Shown piece after piece: positions 1 through 8,836 of a DNA stretch of 64,000 nucleotides (positions are counted from its first letter, which is position 1; every line of letters begins with the position of its first letter). The DNA is taken from assembly GCF_002979555.1 (NCBI RefSeq), contig NZ_PCOZ01000002.1:124001-188000 (forward strand), read 5' to 3'. The notes beneath the pieces were generated by a model that was given only the letters and a program-made list of their open reading frames with translations, was not told the origin of the DNA and did not search any database. The position numbers and the translations under genes were made by a program. This DNA is from Pseudomonas sp. MYb60 (GTDB lineage: Bacteria; Pseudomonadota; Gammaproteobacteria; Pseudomonadales; Pseudomonadaceae).

Positions 1-1135
1 TGAAGTCTTCGGTCACCGAGGCCGTGACCGTCAGGTCGCCGTCGGCCAGGTCTTCGATTTCATCCAGCAGGCGCATGATCGCGTTCTGGTTACGCTCGTT
101 CTTCTCGGCGGTTTCGTGCAGTTGACGATTGGTCTCGCGCACCATCACCAGGCCGATCAGGATGATCGACGCCAGCGCCAGCAGGCCCAGCACGTAGCCG
201 CCAATGGTATCCAGGCTGCGCCCGCTGGCGAGGTTCTCGAACCCGGTGGCCAGGTGCGAGGCTTCGTCCAACAGGGTTTGCGACAGGTTGAAGATATTGC
301 TCGCCGACGCCCGCACCTGGAACAGCTGCGGCGAGGTTTCGAGGATTTCATCCACGGAGCCTGAGACAAACTCGAACAGCTCGGCGATTTCCGCCAGCCG
401 TGCGCGGGCGTCGCGGTCCTCGACCTGAGTGATGCGCAGCCCAGGGTTGCCGTTGAGCATGCCGTTGAGCACCTGGCCAAAGCGGTTGGCGTCGCGGCCA
501 AAGGCATCGGCGGCTTGCACGGCGGTTTCGTCGCCGGCCAGCACGGTGTTCACCGCGCCCAGAATTCGCTCGGCCAGCAACGACTGGCGCTGGGCCAACG
601 CCACCTGGCTGGCCGGCGCGCCGCGTTGCAGCAGGATGTCGACGACCTTCTCCGACTCCAACTGCAATTGCGGCACGGTTTCGGCGAGGGTCGCAGCCAC
701 TTGGTGCAGCGACAACACGGTCTGTTCGCTGGCAAGGATGGCGTCGGTGTTTTTCAGCAGGGCTTCCCAGTCGGTCTGCACCGCGCGCATTTCCGCGCGC
801 ACGGCACTGGGTGCGGCCGGCAGCCCGGTTTGCGAGTCACCTTTTTTCAGGTAGCCCCAGCGCTGGGCGAAGTCATTGCGCGCGTCCCCCAGCAACTTGA
901 AGGCGGCGGCCTTGCCGGCGGCGGCTTCGGTGGCGTTCTTGGCGATGCGCTGGGACAGCACACGCAACTCACCGGCGTGGCCGATGTACTGCTTGTCGTA
1001 GGTGGACTGGGTGTTGAGGTACGCGAAGTTGGCGAACAGCAGCATGATGAACACAATCAACGCAATGAACAGCACGATGATCTGCGAGCGGCTGCGCGAG
1101 CCCGCCTGGGTCTTGGACGGGGTGACAGTGGTCAT
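1..1135 (-). CDS. pilJ: PilJ, Pil-Chp methyl-accepting chemotaxis protein (3' part missing)
   Basis: Inner-membrane chemoreceptor of the Pil-Chp system, which controls type IV pilus twitching and cAMP. The reading frame opens at an ATG ending at 1135 and runs off the left edge, giving about 378 residues of a protein normally near 680. A first membrane segment is visible at about residues 18-38 (IIVLFIALIVFIMLLFANF) and a second at about 308-332. Between them is the long periplasmic region containing 'ELRVLSQRIAKNA'. The visible part ends in a HAMP-like stretch (LLDEIEDLADGDLTV). The C-terminal signalling domain lies outside the window. The start overlaps the pilI stop by 4 bases (ATGA), so the two are translationally coupled in a pilG-pilH-pilI-pilJ operon. 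Identity rests on sequence and context and is firm. Confidence 0.95.
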   Translation of the reverse strand, partial: MTTVTPSKTQAGSRSRSQIIVLFIALIVFIMLLFANFAYLNTQSTYDKQYIGHAGELRVLSQRIAKNATEAAAGKAAAFKLLGDARNDFAQRWGYLKKGDSQTGLPAAPSAVRAEMRAVQTDWEALLKNTDAILASEQTVLSLHQVAATLAETVPQLQLESEKVVDILLQRGAPASQVALAQRQSLLAERILGAVNTVLAGDETAVQAADAFGRDANRFGQVLNGMLNGNPGLRITQVEDRDARARLAEIAELFEFVSGSVDEILETSPQLFQVRASASNIFNLSQTLLDEASHLATGFENLASGRSLDTIGGYVLGLLALASIILIGLVMVRETNRQLHETAEKNERNQNAIMRLLDEIEDLADGDLTVTASVTEDF

Positions 1136-1656
1136 GCGGCGACATCCATGAAGCCTGGAGCCTGGGCCAGGGCGAAGGGGCTGAAGACCTGCCATTGCGG
1201 GTCACCGTCGAAGCAGCCCTGGATAAACGGCGCGGCTGGGGCGTCGCTGGGCAACAGTGCGTCTTGTGCAAAATGCTGCATGCCCATCACCTCATCCACC
1301 AGCAGCCCGACAAACAAGTCGTTGTATTCCACCACCAGCACGCGCCGTTGCTTGCGCGCGCGGGACAATGCCAGGCCGAGGAACGCACCCAGGTCCATCA
1401 CCGGCAGCAGGCGCCCGCGCAGGTTGGCCACGCCCTTGACCCAGGCCTTGACCCCCGGCATCAAGGTGCAATGCGGTTCATGCAGGACTTCGGCGACTTC
1501 GCCCATGGGCGCCACGTACCAATGCTGGCCCAGGCGAAAACCGATGCCGCTCCAGCGTTGCTGGCGGGTTTCCTGGGACGGCAGGTCGGCGGCCAGCAGG
1601 CGACAGCGGCGGTCGATATCCAGCAGCAACTCGAAGGCGGTCTGCGACTCGCTCAT
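1132..1656 (-). CDS. pilI: PilI, CheW-like adaptor of the Pil-Chp system
   Basis: A 174-residue CheW-domain protein. In the known system, PilI couples the PilJ receptor to the histidine kinase ChpA. The CheW fold is recognisable from 'IGFRLGQHWYVAPMGEVAEVL', 'GVANLRGRLLPVMDLGAFLG' and 'VLVVEYNDLFVGLLVDEVMG' (quoted in parts, about residues 37-125). No membrane segment or signal peptide is seen, consistent with a cytoplasmic adaptor. It sits between pilH (12-base gap upstream) and pilJ (4-base overlap), the standard Pseudomonas order. Length matches the family. Confidence 0.95.
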   Translation of the reverse strand: MSESQTAFELLLDIDRRCRLLAADLPSQETRQQRWSGIGFRLGQHWYVAPMGEVAEVLHEPHCTLMPGVKAWVKGVANLRGRLLPVMDLGAFLGLALSRARKQRRVLVVEYNDLFVGLLVDEVMGMQHFAQDALLPSDAPAAPFIQGCFDGDPQWQVFSPFALAQAPGFMDVAA

Positions 1657-1668
1657 GATGGCCTGCCG

Positions 1669-2034
1669 TCAGCCGGCCAGCACCTTGTTCAGCGTGGCGA
1701 TCAGGGTGTCTTCGTCCACCGGTTTGGTCAGGTAGTCCTTGGCGCCCTGGCGCGCGCCCCAGATCTTGTCGGTTTCCTGGTCCTTGGTGGTGATGATGAT
1801 GATCGGGATACCGTTGGTTTCCGGTTCCTTGGACAGCTGACGGGTAGCCTGGAAGCCATTGAGGCCCGGCATCACGATGTCCATCAGCACGGCATCGGGT
1901 TTTTCCTGACGGGCCAGGGCCACGCCGTCTGCGCCGTTTTCGGCCTTGAGGACCTGGTGGCCATGCTTTTCCAGCATGCCGGTGAGTTTGTACATTTCGG
2001 TCGGCGAATCGTCGACGATCAGAACACGTGCCAT
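1669..2034 (-). CDS. pilH: PilH, single-domain response regulator
   Basis: A 121-residue CheY-like receiver without an output domain. The acidic pocket is D8/D9, the phosphorylation site is D52 (AVLMDIVMPG), T82/T83 follow, and the conserved lysine is K104 (YLTKPVDED). In P. aeruginosa PilH acts with PilG downstream of ChpA to control pilus extension and retraction; it is tied to retraction or acts as a phosphate sink. I chose the ATG at 2034 (MARVLIVDDSP), not a four-residue-longer start at 2046, because the receiver fold begins at once there and the 121-residue length fits the family. Confidence 0.95.
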   Translation of the reverse strand: MARVLIVDDSPTEMYKLTGMLEKHGHQVLKAENGADGVALARQEKPDAVLMDIVMPGLNGFQATRQLSKEPETNGIPIIIITTKDQETDKIWGARQGAKDYLTKPVDEDTLIATLNKVLAG

Positions 2035-2080
2035 GGTTTTCCCCACTACTTTGGTAAACGCCGGCCCTTGTGAGGCGGCG

Positions 2081-2488
2081 TCAGTGTGCTTGTTCTGCTG
2101 CGGCGAACGCAGGCACGTAGGCCTTGATCGCGCCCAGCAGTTCTTCCTTGCTGAAAGGCTTGGTCAAAAACTGATCGACACCCACGATTCGGCCCTTGGC
2201 CTTGTCGAACAGGCCGTCCTTGGAGGACAGCATGATCACCGGGATCGACTTGAACGCCGGGTTGTTCTTCACCAGCGCGCAGGTCTGATAGCCATCCAGG
2301 CGCGGCATCATGATGTCGACAAAGATAATGTGCGGGTGATGGTCAACGATACGGGCCAGGGCATCGAAACCGTCGATGGCCGTGATGACGTCGCACCCCA
2401 CGTTCTTCAACAAGGTCTCGGCGGTGCGGCGGATCGTCTTTGAGTCGTCGATCACCATCACCCTCAAGGCGTTGGAATGCTGTTCCAT
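2081..2488 (-). CDS. pilG: PilG, single-domain response regulator
   Basis: A 135-residue CheY-like receiver, first gene of the pilGHIJ cluster. The acidic pair is D14/D15, the phospho-acceptor is D58 (IIFVDIMMPRLDG), and the conserved lysine is in 'FLTKPFSKEEL'. In the known Pil-Chp system PilG promotes pilus extension and CyaB-dependent cAMP synthesis. It is transcribed away from gshB across a 238-base gap that must hold both promoters. A short low-identity tail after the receiver (AYVPAFAAAEQAH) is usual for this protein. No anomalies seen. Confidence 0.95.
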   Translation of the reverse strand: MEQHSNALRVMVIDDSKTIRRTAETLLKNVGCDVITAIDGFDALARIVDHHPHIIFVDIMMPRLDGYQTCALVKNNPAFKSIPVIMLSSKDGLFDKAKGRIVGVDQFLTKPFSKEELLGAIKAYVPAFAAAEQAH

Positions 2489-2562
2489 ATCTGCTCTACC
2501 ATCGCCACAGCGAATCGGTTTTCGGTGTGTACTGCCTGATGTTGCCCGGGACGAGCCCGCAA

Positions 2563-2580
2563 GCCTTGGAATTCAAAGGC
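2563..2580. promoter_or_regulatory. Imperfect 18-bp palindrome in the pilG-gshB gap
   Basis: GCCTTGGAATTCAAAGGC matches its own reverse complement at 16 of 18 positions. It lies near the middle of the 238-base divergent gap, so it could be an operator or a short cruciform. I do not recognise a regulator for it. The rest of the gap holds no gene I can support. Confidence 0.25.
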
Positions 2581-2726
2581 TGCTGCGCCGTGGCAGTCTT
2601 TTTAGCACAGTCTCGGGGAGCAATCTATCGAGGCACCCGCCCGGTGGTTTTTCCTTGACCCACAACAGCCGCAGCGCCACTCTGACGCCACTTTTATGCG
2701 CCCCAATTTGCTAGAGGAAATCCCCC

Positions 2727-3680
2727 ATGAGCGTTCGCGTCGGCATTGTCATGGACCCTATCGCCAGCATTTCCTATAAAAAGGACAGTTCGCTGGCCAT
2801 GCTCCTGGCCGCCCAGGCCCGTGGCTGGAGCCTGTTCTACATGGAACAGCGCGACCTGTACCAGGGCGAAGGCCAGGCCCGCGCGCGCATGCGCCCGCTG
2901 CAGGTGTTCGCCAACCCTGAGAAATGGTTTGAACTGCAGGATGAAATCGACAGCCCGTTGAGCGACCTCGATGTGATCCTGATGCGCAAGGATCCGCCAT
3001 TCGACATGGAGTTCGTCTACTCCACCTACCTGCTGGAGCAAGCCGAAGCCGCTGGTGTACTGATCGTCAACAAGCCGCAAAGCCTGCGCGACTGCAACGA
3101 AAAGCTGTTCGCCACCCTGTTCCCACAGTGCACGCCGCCGACCGTGGTCAGCCGCCGCGCCGATGTGCTGCGTGAATTCGCCGCCAAGCACGGTGACGTG
3201 ATCCTCAAGCCGCTGGACGGCATGGGCGGCACCTCGATCTTCCGTCACCGCGCCGGCGACCCGAACCTGTCGGTGATCCTGGAAACCCTGACCGCACTGG
3301 GCACCCAGCAGATCATGGGCCAGGCCTACCTGCCAGCGATCAAGGACGGCGACAAGCGCATCCTGATGATCGACGGCGAGCCGGTGGATTACTGCCTGGC
3401 ACGTATCCCGGCGGCGGGCGAGACCCGGGGCAACCTGGCGGCCGGTGGTCGCGGTGAAGCGCGCCCCTTGTCGGAGAAAGACCGCTGGATTGCCGCTCAG
3501 GTTGGCCCGACCCTGCGGGAAAAGGGCTTGTTGTTTGTAGGACTTGATGTAATTGGTGAGCACCTCACCGAAATCAACGTCACCAGCCCTACTTGCATCC
3601 GCGAGATAGACAACGCGTTTGGCACCAACATCGGCGACATGCTGATGGCGGCCATCGAGCGCAAGCTACAAGCCAAGTGA
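2727..3680 (+). CDS. gshB: Glutathione synthetase
   Basis: A 317-residue ATP-grasp ligase that joins gamma-glutamylcysteine and glycine with ATP hydrolysis to make glutathione in the cytoplasm. The N-terminal start 'MSVRVGIVMDPIASISYKKDSS' (read in two parts) is typical, as are 'DVILMRKDPPFDMEFVYSTY' and the ATP-grasp block 'VILKPLDGMGGTSIFR'. The metal/ATP end 'GLDVIGEHLTEINVTSPT' is also present. Length is the family norm. A good ribosome site (AGAGGA) lies 8 bases before the ATG. The position between pilG and a TonB gene is the conserved Pseudomonas arrangement. No oddities. Confidence 0.97.
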   Translation: MSVRVGIVMDPIASISYKKDSSLAMLLAAQARGWSLFYMEQRDLYQGEGQARARMRPLQVFANPEKWFELQDEIDSPLSDLDVILMRKDPPFDMEFVYSTYLLEQAEAAGVLIVNKPQSLRDCNEKLFATLFPQCTPPTVVSRRADVLREFAAKHGDVILKPLDGMGGTSIFRHRAGDPNLSVILETLTALGTQQIMGQAYLPAIKDGDKRILMIDGEPVDYCLARIPAAGETRGNLAAGGRGEARPLSEKDRWIAAQVGPTLREKGLLFVGLDVIGEHLTEINVTSPTCIREIDNAFGTNIGDMLMAAIERKLQAK

Positions 3681-3757
3681 CATAGAACAGCCGGACACAA
3701 ACCAACATTGCGTTATCATGCGCCACCTGTGAAACGCGCGATGTTGGTTCCTTTGTC

Positions 3758-4663
3758 ATGACACTCCCGTCCGATCTGCCCCCCGAACTCTCCCACAGCG
3801 GCGTGCGCCCGGCTGATCGGCTCGGATTTACCCTGTTCCTGGCCGCACTGGTTCACCTGGCCTTGATTCTCGGCCTGGGCTTCACCATGGTCGAGCCCAA
3901 GCAGATCAGCAAAACCCTGGAAATCACCCTGGCCACCTTCAAGAGCGAGAAGAAGCCCGAGAAGGCGGATTTCCTTGCCCAGGAAAACCAGCAGGGCAGC
4001 GGCACCCTGGACAAGAAGGCCGTGCCCAAGACCACCGAAGTGGCGCCGTTCCAGGACAACAAGGTCAACAAGGTCACTCCGCCGCCAGCACCCAAGCCCG
4101 AAGTCCGGCAGGCCGCGCCCAAGGCTGCCGTGACCACCGTCGCGCCCAAGCCGCAGAAAGCCCCGACCCAGCGCGAAAAGACCAAGACCGAACCCAAACC
4201 CGAGCCGGTCAAGCCGGCGCCGACCTTCGACAGTTCGACACTGACCGATGAAATTTCCAGCCTGGAGGCCGAACTGGCCCAGGAACAACAGCTCTATGCC
4301 AAGCGCCCGCGCATCTACCGGCTGAACGCGGCCTCCACCATGCGCGACAAAGGCGCCTGGTATAAGGACGAGTGGCGCAAAAAGGTCGAGCGCATCGGTA
4401 ACCTCAACTACCCCGAAGAGGCACGGCGCCAACAGATCTATGGCAATTTGCGCCTGTTGGTGTCGATCAACCGCGATGGTTCGTTATATGAGGTGCTGGT
4501 ACTCGAGTCATCCGGCCAGCCGCTGCTGGACCAGGCCGCCCAGCGCATCGTGCGCCTGGCCGCGCCTTTTGCGCCGTTCACCGGTGACCTGAACGACGTC
4601 GACCGCCTGGAAATCATCCGCACCTGGAAATTCGCCAAGGGTGATCGGCTTTCCAGCAATTGA
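3758..4663 (+). CDS. tonB3: TonB-type energy transducer (TonB3-like)
   Basis: A 301-residue protein with TonB architecture. It has a short cytoplasmic start, one membrane anchor at about residues 26-48 (FTLFLAALVHLALILGLGF), a Lys/Pro-rich periplasmic spacer at about 65-170, and a C-terminal TonB domain (YPEEARRQQIYGNLRLLVSI ... LDQAAQRIVRLAAPFAPF). Family members transmit proton-motive force to outer-membrane transporters. In P. aeruginosa the gene at this locus (tonB3) is reported to affect twitching motility and pilus assembly rather than iron uptake, which fits its place beside the pil genes. No exbB/exbD lies nearby. Specific function here is inferred. Confidence 0.88.
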   Translation: MTLPSDLPPELSHSGVRPADRLGFTLFLAALVHLALILGLGFTMVEPKQISKTLEITLATFKSEKKPEKADFLAQENQQGSGTLDKKAVPKTTEVAPFQDNKVNKVTPPPAPKPEVRQAAPKAAVTTVAPKPQKAPTQREKTKTEPKPEPVKPAPTFDSSTLTDEISSLEAELAQEQQLYAKRPRIYRLNAASTMRDKGAWYKDEWRKKVERIGNLNYPEEARRQQIYGNLRLLVSINRDGSLYEVLVLESSGQPLLDQAAQRIVRLAAPFAPFTGDLNDVDRLEIIRTWKFAKGDRLSSN

Positions 4664-4731
4664 TGACAATTTGCCCGGGGCAGCACATCCCCAGCTTGTC
4701 AGTTCGCCCCTCCAACGCCACACTAGCGGAC

Positions 4732-5301
4732 ATGAAAAACGTCAGCCCGACCTACCTCAAGCACCAATTCCTGATCGCCATGCCCCATATGGCCGACCCG
4801 AACTTTGCGCAGACCTTGACCTACATCGTCGAGCACACTGCCAACGGTGCCATGGGGTTGGTGGTCAACCGCCCGCAAGAGCTGAGCCTGGCGGATATCC
4901 TTGAGCAGCTGCGCCCCGAAATCGACCCACCGGCCCGTTGCCAGGGCGTGCCCATCTATATAGGCGGGCCGGTACAGACCGATCGCGGGTTTGTGCTGCA
5001 CCCCACCGGGCCGAAGTTCCAGGCCACGGTTGACCTGGAGGGCGTGTCGCTGTCCACCTCCCAGGACGTGCTGTTCGCCATCGCCGACGGCGTGGGGCCC
5101 GAGCAAAGCGTAATCACCCTCGGCTACGCCGGTTGGGAAGCAGGCCAGCTGGAGGCCGAACTGGCCAGCAATGCCTGGCTGACGTGCCCATTCGATGCCG
5201 ACATCCTCTTCAATACCGCCAGTGAACAGCGCCTGGAAGCGGCCGCCGCCAAGCTGCGGGTCAACCTCAGTCTGTTGACCAGCCAGGCGGGGCACGCCTG
5301 A
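4732..5301 (+). CDS. yqgE: YqgE/AlgH family protein (UPF0301, DUF179)
   Basis: A 189-residue cytoplasmic protein of the DUF179 family (called AlgH in P. aeruginosa), whose biochemical role is unsettled. Family marks are 'YLKHQFLIAMPHMADPNFAQ' at the start, 'GAMGLVVNRPQELSLADIL', 'IYIGGPVQTDRGFVLH' and 'LGYAGWEAGQLEAELASNAW'. A longer frame begins at 4660 overlapping tonB, but its extra 24 residues are unlike the family, so I take the ATG at 4732. The stop TGA shares its last base with the ATG of ruvX, a pairing conserved in many gamma-proteobacteria. Confidence 0.92.
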   Translation: MKNVSPTYLKHQFLIAMPHMADPNFAQTLTYIVEHTANGAMGLVVNRPQELSLADILEQLRPEIDPPARCQGVPIYIGGPVQTDRGFVLHPTGPKFQATVDLEGVSLSTSQDVLFAIADGVGPEQSVITLGYAGWEAGQLEAELASNAWLTCPFDADILFNTASEQRLEAAAAKLRVNLSLLTSQAGHA

Positions 5302-5738
5302 TGGCTTTGCGTCTGATATTGGGTTTTGACTACGGCACCAAACAGATCGGCGTAGCAGTTGGCCAGGTCATCACCGGCCAGGCCCGCGAGTTGTGCACCT
5401 TGAAAGCCCAGAACGGCATTCCGGACTGGAACCAGGTCGAGGCCCTCATTAAAGAGTGGAAACCCGACGCCGTCGTGGTCGGCCTGCCGCTGAACATGGA
5501 CGGCACCCCCAGCGACATGTGCCTGCGCGCTGAAAAGTTCGCCCGCCGCCTCAATGGCCGCTACAACCTGCCCTTCTATACCCACGACGAGCGCCTCACC
5601 ACCTTTGAAGCCAAAGGTGAGCGCCGTGACCGGGGCGGGCAGAAAGGCAGCTACCGCGACAATCCTGTGGACGCCATCGCCGCCGCCCTGTTGTTGCAGG
5701 GATGGCTGGATGAAAACACCGCTTTATTTGAATCCTGA
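5301..5738 (+). CDS. ruvX: RuvX/YqgF, pre-16S rRNA processing nuclease family
   Basis: A 145-residue RNase H-fold protein. In E. coli YqgF is needed for 16S rRNA 5'-end maturation; a Holliday-junction role was once proposed. The first acidic residue is in '[16 protein letters not shown]', the middle motif is '[16 protein letters not shown]', and the last is '[12 protein letters not shown]' with '[19 protein letters not shown]' after it. Length is normal. It overlaps the yqgE stop by one base, indicating translational coupling. It is followed by a REPIN and then pyrR. Confidence 0.93.
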   Translation: MALRLILGFDYGTKQIGVAVGQVITGQARELCTLKAQNGIPDWNQVEALIKEWKPDAVVVGLPLNMDGTPSDMCLRAEKFARRLNGRYNLPFYTHDERLTTFEAKGERRDRGGQKGSYRDNPVDAIAAALLLQGWLDENTALFES

Positions 5739-5755
5739 ATTGCCGCATTGCTTTT

Positions 5756-5856
5756 TGCAGGAGCGAGCTTGCTCGCGAAAAACGTCAACGATTACGCGCG
5801 CATCCAGTGATGCACGCGGCGCCTGTGAGTTCTTCGCGAGCAAGCTCGCTCCTGCA
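5756..5856. repeat. REPIN of the GAGCGAGCTTGCTCGC type
   Basis: Two inverted REP palindromes enclose a spacer. The left arm reads TGCAGGAGCGAGCTTGCTCG and the right arm is its reverse complement with the outer end TGCA instead of the usual TACA. It lies between ruvX and pyrR, two genes in the same direction, so it may end or attenuate transcription. Six further copies of this type are in the window (8730, 39585, 40237, 45336, 50460, 61740). Confidence 0.9.
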
Positions 5857-5913
5857 GTGTCTTTTACGTTTGAGCCCGGACCTTGCCTGCGCCAAGGTCC
5901 TGAAGGAGCCACC

Positions 5914-6420
5914 ATGAGCCTGCCGAACCCCGCCGAACTGATCAGCCAGATGGCCACCCGCCTCACGGCCCATCTGCAACACCGCAACATCAGCGAGCCG
6001 CGCTTCATCGGCATTCGCACCGGCGGTGTGTGGGTCGCCCAGGCGCTGCTGGAAGCATTGGGCAGCGATTCGCCCCTCGGCACCCTCGACGTGTCCTTTT
6101 ACCGTGACGATTTCAGCCAGAACGGCCTGCATCCGCAAGTGCGCCCCTCGGCCCTGCCGTTCGAGATCGAAGGCCAGCACCTGGTACTGATCGACGACGT
6201 GCTGATGAGCGGCCGCACCATCCGCGCCGCCCTGAACGAACTGTTCGACTACGGCCGTCCGGCCAGCGTGACCCTGGTGTGCCTGCTGGACCTGGACGCC
6301 GGCGAATTGCCGATCAGCCCGGATGTGGTCGGCGCAACGCTGTCGCTTGCGCCCCACCAGCGGGTAAAATTGTCCGGTCCCACGCCGCTCGTACTCGAAC
6401 TGCAAGACCTCGCCCTTTAA
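5914..6420 (+). CDS. pyrR: PyrR, bifunctional pyr regulator / uracil phosphoribosyltransferase-like
   Basis: A 168-residue type I phosphoribosyltransferase. The PRPP loop is '[19 protein letters not shown]', and the N-terminal '[15 protein letters not shown]' is the PyrR signature. PyrR either converts uracil plus PRPP to UMP or regulates pyrimidine genes, or does both. In Pseudomonas it sits directly before pyrB and its mechanism there is less clear than Bacillus attenuation. The start is the ATG at 5914, preceded by AAGGAG (5902-5907); the frame is open further upstream through the REPIN but that part is not coding. 24 bases separate it from pyrB. Confidence 0.93.
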   Translation: MSLPNPAELISQMATRLTAHLQHRNISEPRFIGIRTGGVWVAQALLEALGSDSPLGTLDVSFYRDDFSQNGLHPQVRPSALPFEIEGQHLVLIDDVLMSGRTIRAALNELFDYGRPASVTLVCLLDLDAGELPISPDVVGATLSLAPHQRVKLSGPTPLVLELQDLAL

Positions 6421-6444
6421 ACCGCCTTGTAAAGAGTCCCCGCG

Positions 6445-7449
6445 ATGACGCCTCTAGATGCCAAGCGCCCGCTGCAGCTCAATGCTCAGGGTCAGTTGCA
6501 ACACTTCTTGTCCCTCGACGGTTTGCCCCGCGAACTGCTCACCGAAATCCTCGACACCGCCGACTCGTTCCTGGAAGTCGGTGGCCGCGCGGTGAAGAAG
6601 GTCCCGCTGCTGCGCGGCAAGACCATCTGCAATGTGTTCTTCGAGAACTCCACCCGCACCCGCACCACCTTTGAGCTCGCTGCCCAGCGGCTGTCGGCCG
6701 ACGTGATCACGTTGAACGTGTCCACGTCGTCGGCGAGCAAGGGCGAGACCCTGCTCGACACCCTGCGCAACCTGGAAGCCATGGCCGCCGACATGTTCGT
6801 GGTGCGTCACGGCGACTCTGGCGCCGCGCACTTCATCGCCGAGCACGTGTGCCCGCAGGTGGCGATCATCAACGGCGGCGACGGCCGTCACGCCCACCCG
6901 ACCCAGGGCATGCTCGACATGCTCACCATCCGTCGGCACAAGGGCAGCTTCGAAAACCTCTCGGTGGCCATTGTCGGCGACATCCTGCATTCGCGGGTTG
7001 CGCGCTCGAACATGCTGGCCCTGAAAACCCTGGGTTGCCCGGACATCCGAGTGATCGCACCGAAAACCCTGCTGCCGATCGGCATCGAGCAGTACGGCGT
7101 GAAGGTCTACACCGACATGGCTGAAGGCCTCAAGGATGTGGACGTGGTGATCATGCTGCGCCTGCAACGCGAGCGCATGGCCGGAGGCCTGTTGCCGAGC
7201 GAGGGCGAGTTCTACCGCCTGTTCGGCCTGACCACCGCGCGCCTGGCCGGCGCCAAGCCGGACGCCATCGTCATGCACCCGGGCCCGATCAACCGTGGCG
7301 TGGAGATTGAGTCGGCGGTGGCCGACGGCAGCCAGTCGGTGATTCTCAACCAGGTTACCTACGGCATCGCCGTCCGCATGGCCGTATTGTCCATGGCCAT
7401 GAGCGGGCAAACCGCCCAACGTCAATTCGAGCAGGAGAACGCCCAGTGA
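6445..7449 (+). CDS. pyrB: Aspartate carbamoyltransferase catalytic chain
   Basis: A 334-residue enzyme that makes carbamoyl-aspartate from carbamoyl phosphate and aspartate, the committed step of pyrimidine synthesis. The carbamoyl-phosphate loop is '[19 protein letters not shown]', followed by '[20 protein letters not shown]' and '[18 protein letters not shown]'. The aspartate-side loop is 'MLRLQRERM' and the end motif is '[13 protein letters not shown]'. The N-terminal extension of about 20 residues is typical of the class A Pseudomonas enzyme, which forms a dodecamer with PyrC'. It overlaps the next gene by 4 bases (GTGA). Confidence 0.97.
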   Translation: MTPLDAKRPLQLNAQGQLQHFLSLDGLPRELLTEILDTADSFLEVGGRAVKKVPLLRGKTICNVFFENSTRTRTTFELAAQRLSADVITLNVSTSSASKGETLLDTLRNLEAMAADMFVVRHGDSGAAHFIAEHVCPQVAIINGGDGRHAHPTQGMLDMLTIRRHKGSFENLSVAIVGDILHSRVARSNMLALKTLGCPDIRVIAPKTLLPIGIEQYGVKVYTDMAEGLKDVDVVIMLRLQRERMAGGLLPSEGEFYRLFGLTTARLAGAKPDAIVMHPGPINRGVEIESAVADGSQSVILNQVTYGIAVRMAVLSMAMSGQTAQRQFEQENAQ

Positions 7450-8717
7450 AGCTCAGCATCCTCGGCGCCCGCGTTATCGATCCGGCCAGTGGCCTGGACC
7501 ACGTCACCGATCTGCATCTGGAAGCCGGCAAGATCATCGCCCTCGGCGCTGCACCCGTTGGTTTCAGCGCGCTGGACACCATCGACGCCCAAGGCCTGGT
7601 GGCCGCGCCCGGGCTGGTGGACCTGAACGTCGCCCTGCGCGAGCCGGGCTACAGCCGCAAAGGCAGCATCACCAGCGAAACCCGCGCCGCTGCCGCCGGT
7701 GGCGTGACCAGCCTGTGCTGCCCGCCGCACACCAAGCCGATCCTGGACACCTCGGCCGTGACCGAGCTGATCCTAGACCGCGCCCGTGAAGCCGGCAACT
7801 GCAAGGTGTTCCCCATCGGCGCCCTGAGCAAAGGCCTGGAAGGCGAACAACTCGCCGAACTGATCGCCTTGCGTGACGCGGGCTGCGTAGCGTTCGGCAA
7901 CGGCCTGGAAAGCTTTCGCAGCACCCGCACGTTGTTGCGCGCGCTGGAATACGCAGCCACGTTCGACCTGACAGTAATCTTCAATTCCCAGGACCGCGAC
8001 CTGGCCGAAGGTGGCCTGGCCCATGAAGGCGCCGTGGCCAGCTTCCTCGGTTTGCCGGGCATTCCGGAAACCGCCGAGACCGTGGCCCTGGCCCGCGACC
8101 TGCTGCTGGTGGAACAAAGCGGCGTGCGCGCGCACTTCAGCCAGTTGACCAGCGCACGCGGTGTCGCCCTGATCGCCCAGGCTCAAGCCCGTGGTCTGCC
8201 GGTGACGGCGGATGTGGCGTTGTATCAGCTGATTCTGACGGATGAAGCGCTGATCGACTTTTCCAGCCTGTACCACGTGCAGCCGCCGCTGCGCACCCTG
8301 GGCGACCGCGACGGTTTGCGTGCGGCGGTCAAGTCCGGTGTGGTCTCGGCGATTTCCAGCCATCACCAGCCCCATGAACGCGATGCCAAGCTGGCACCGT
8401 TTGGCGCGACAGAGCCGGGCATCAGCAGTGTCGAACTGTTGCTGCCGCTGGCGATGACGTTGGTGGAAGATGGTTTGCTCGACTTGCCAACGTTGCTGGC
8501 ACGCCTGAGCGCCGGCCCGGCCGAGGCCCTGCGTCTGCCGGCGGGTAAATTGGCGGTGGGTGCGGCGGCGGATCTGGTGCTGTTTGACCCGGCCAGCTCC
8601 ACGGTTGCCGGAGAGCAGTGGCTGTCCAAAGGTGAGAACTGCCCGTTCATCGGGCATAGCCTGCCGGCGACGGTACGCTACACCTTGGTCGACGGACGCA
8701 TCAGCTACCAGGCCTGA
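7446..8717 (+). CDS. pyrC': PyrC', non-catalytic dihydroorotase homologue (PyrB partner)
   Basis: A 423-residue amidohydrolase-fold protein of the dihydroorotase family. In active enzymes the strand-1 metal motif is DxHxHLREPG. Here it reads '[16 protein letters not shown]', so both metal histidines are lost (Asn and Ala instead). This is the known inactive PyrC' of Pseudomonas, which scaffolds the PyrB dodecamer. Family landmarks still present are '[20 protein letters not shown]', '[15 protein letters not shown]' and '[13 protein letters not shown]'. It starts by GTG (7446) overlapping the pyrB stop. A separate active pyrC must exist elsewhere. Confidence 0.93.
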   Translation: MKLSILGARVIDPASGLDHVTDLHLEAGKIIALGAAPVGFSALDTIDAQGLVAAPGLVDLNVALREPGYSRKGSITSETRAAAAGGVTSLCCPPHTKPILDTSAVTELILDRAREAGNCKVFPIGALSKGLEGEQLAELIALRDAGCVAFGNGLESFRSTRTLLRALEYAATFDLTVIFNSQDRDLAEGGLAHEGAVASFLGLPGIPETAETVALARDLLLVEQSGVRAHFSQLTSARGVALIAQAQARGLPVTADVALYQLILTDEALIDFSSLYHVQPPLRTLGDRDGLRAAVKSGVVSAISSHHQPHERDAKLAPFGATEPGISSVELLLPLAMTLVEDGLLDLPTLLARLSAGPAEALRLPAGKLAVGAAADLVLFDPASSTVAGEQWLSKGENCPFIGHSLPATVRYTLVDGRISYQA

Positions 8718-8729
8718 TGCTATCAACAC

Positions 8730-8830
8730 TGTAGGAGCGAGCTTGCTCGCGAAGAACGGATAGGCAACGCGGGCTACCTGATAGCGCTGCGTTATCGTTA
8801 ACGTTCTTCGCGAGCAAGCTCGCTCCTACA
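8730..8830. repeat. REPIN of the GAGCGAGCTTGCTCGC type
   Basis: Inverted pair of REP palindromes. Left end TGTAGGAGCGAGCTTGCTCG, right end its reverse complement. The central part (GCAACGCGGGCTACCTGATA) is almost the same as in the copy at 40237. It separates the convergent pyrC' and TM2 genes and could form a long bidirectional hairpin. Confidence 0.92.
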
Positions 8831-8836
8831 GGTTAT

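Noticed and set aside
515-1735. 406-residue open frame on the plus strand across pilJ/pilI
   Set aside because: It is opposite to recognised pil genes, rich in Gln/His/Arg runs, and resembles no family; high GC keeps such frames open.
5756-8830. Repeated palindromes considered as CRISPR repeats
   Set aside because: Copies are kilobases apart and each is an inverted pair; there are no regular spacers and no cas genes.
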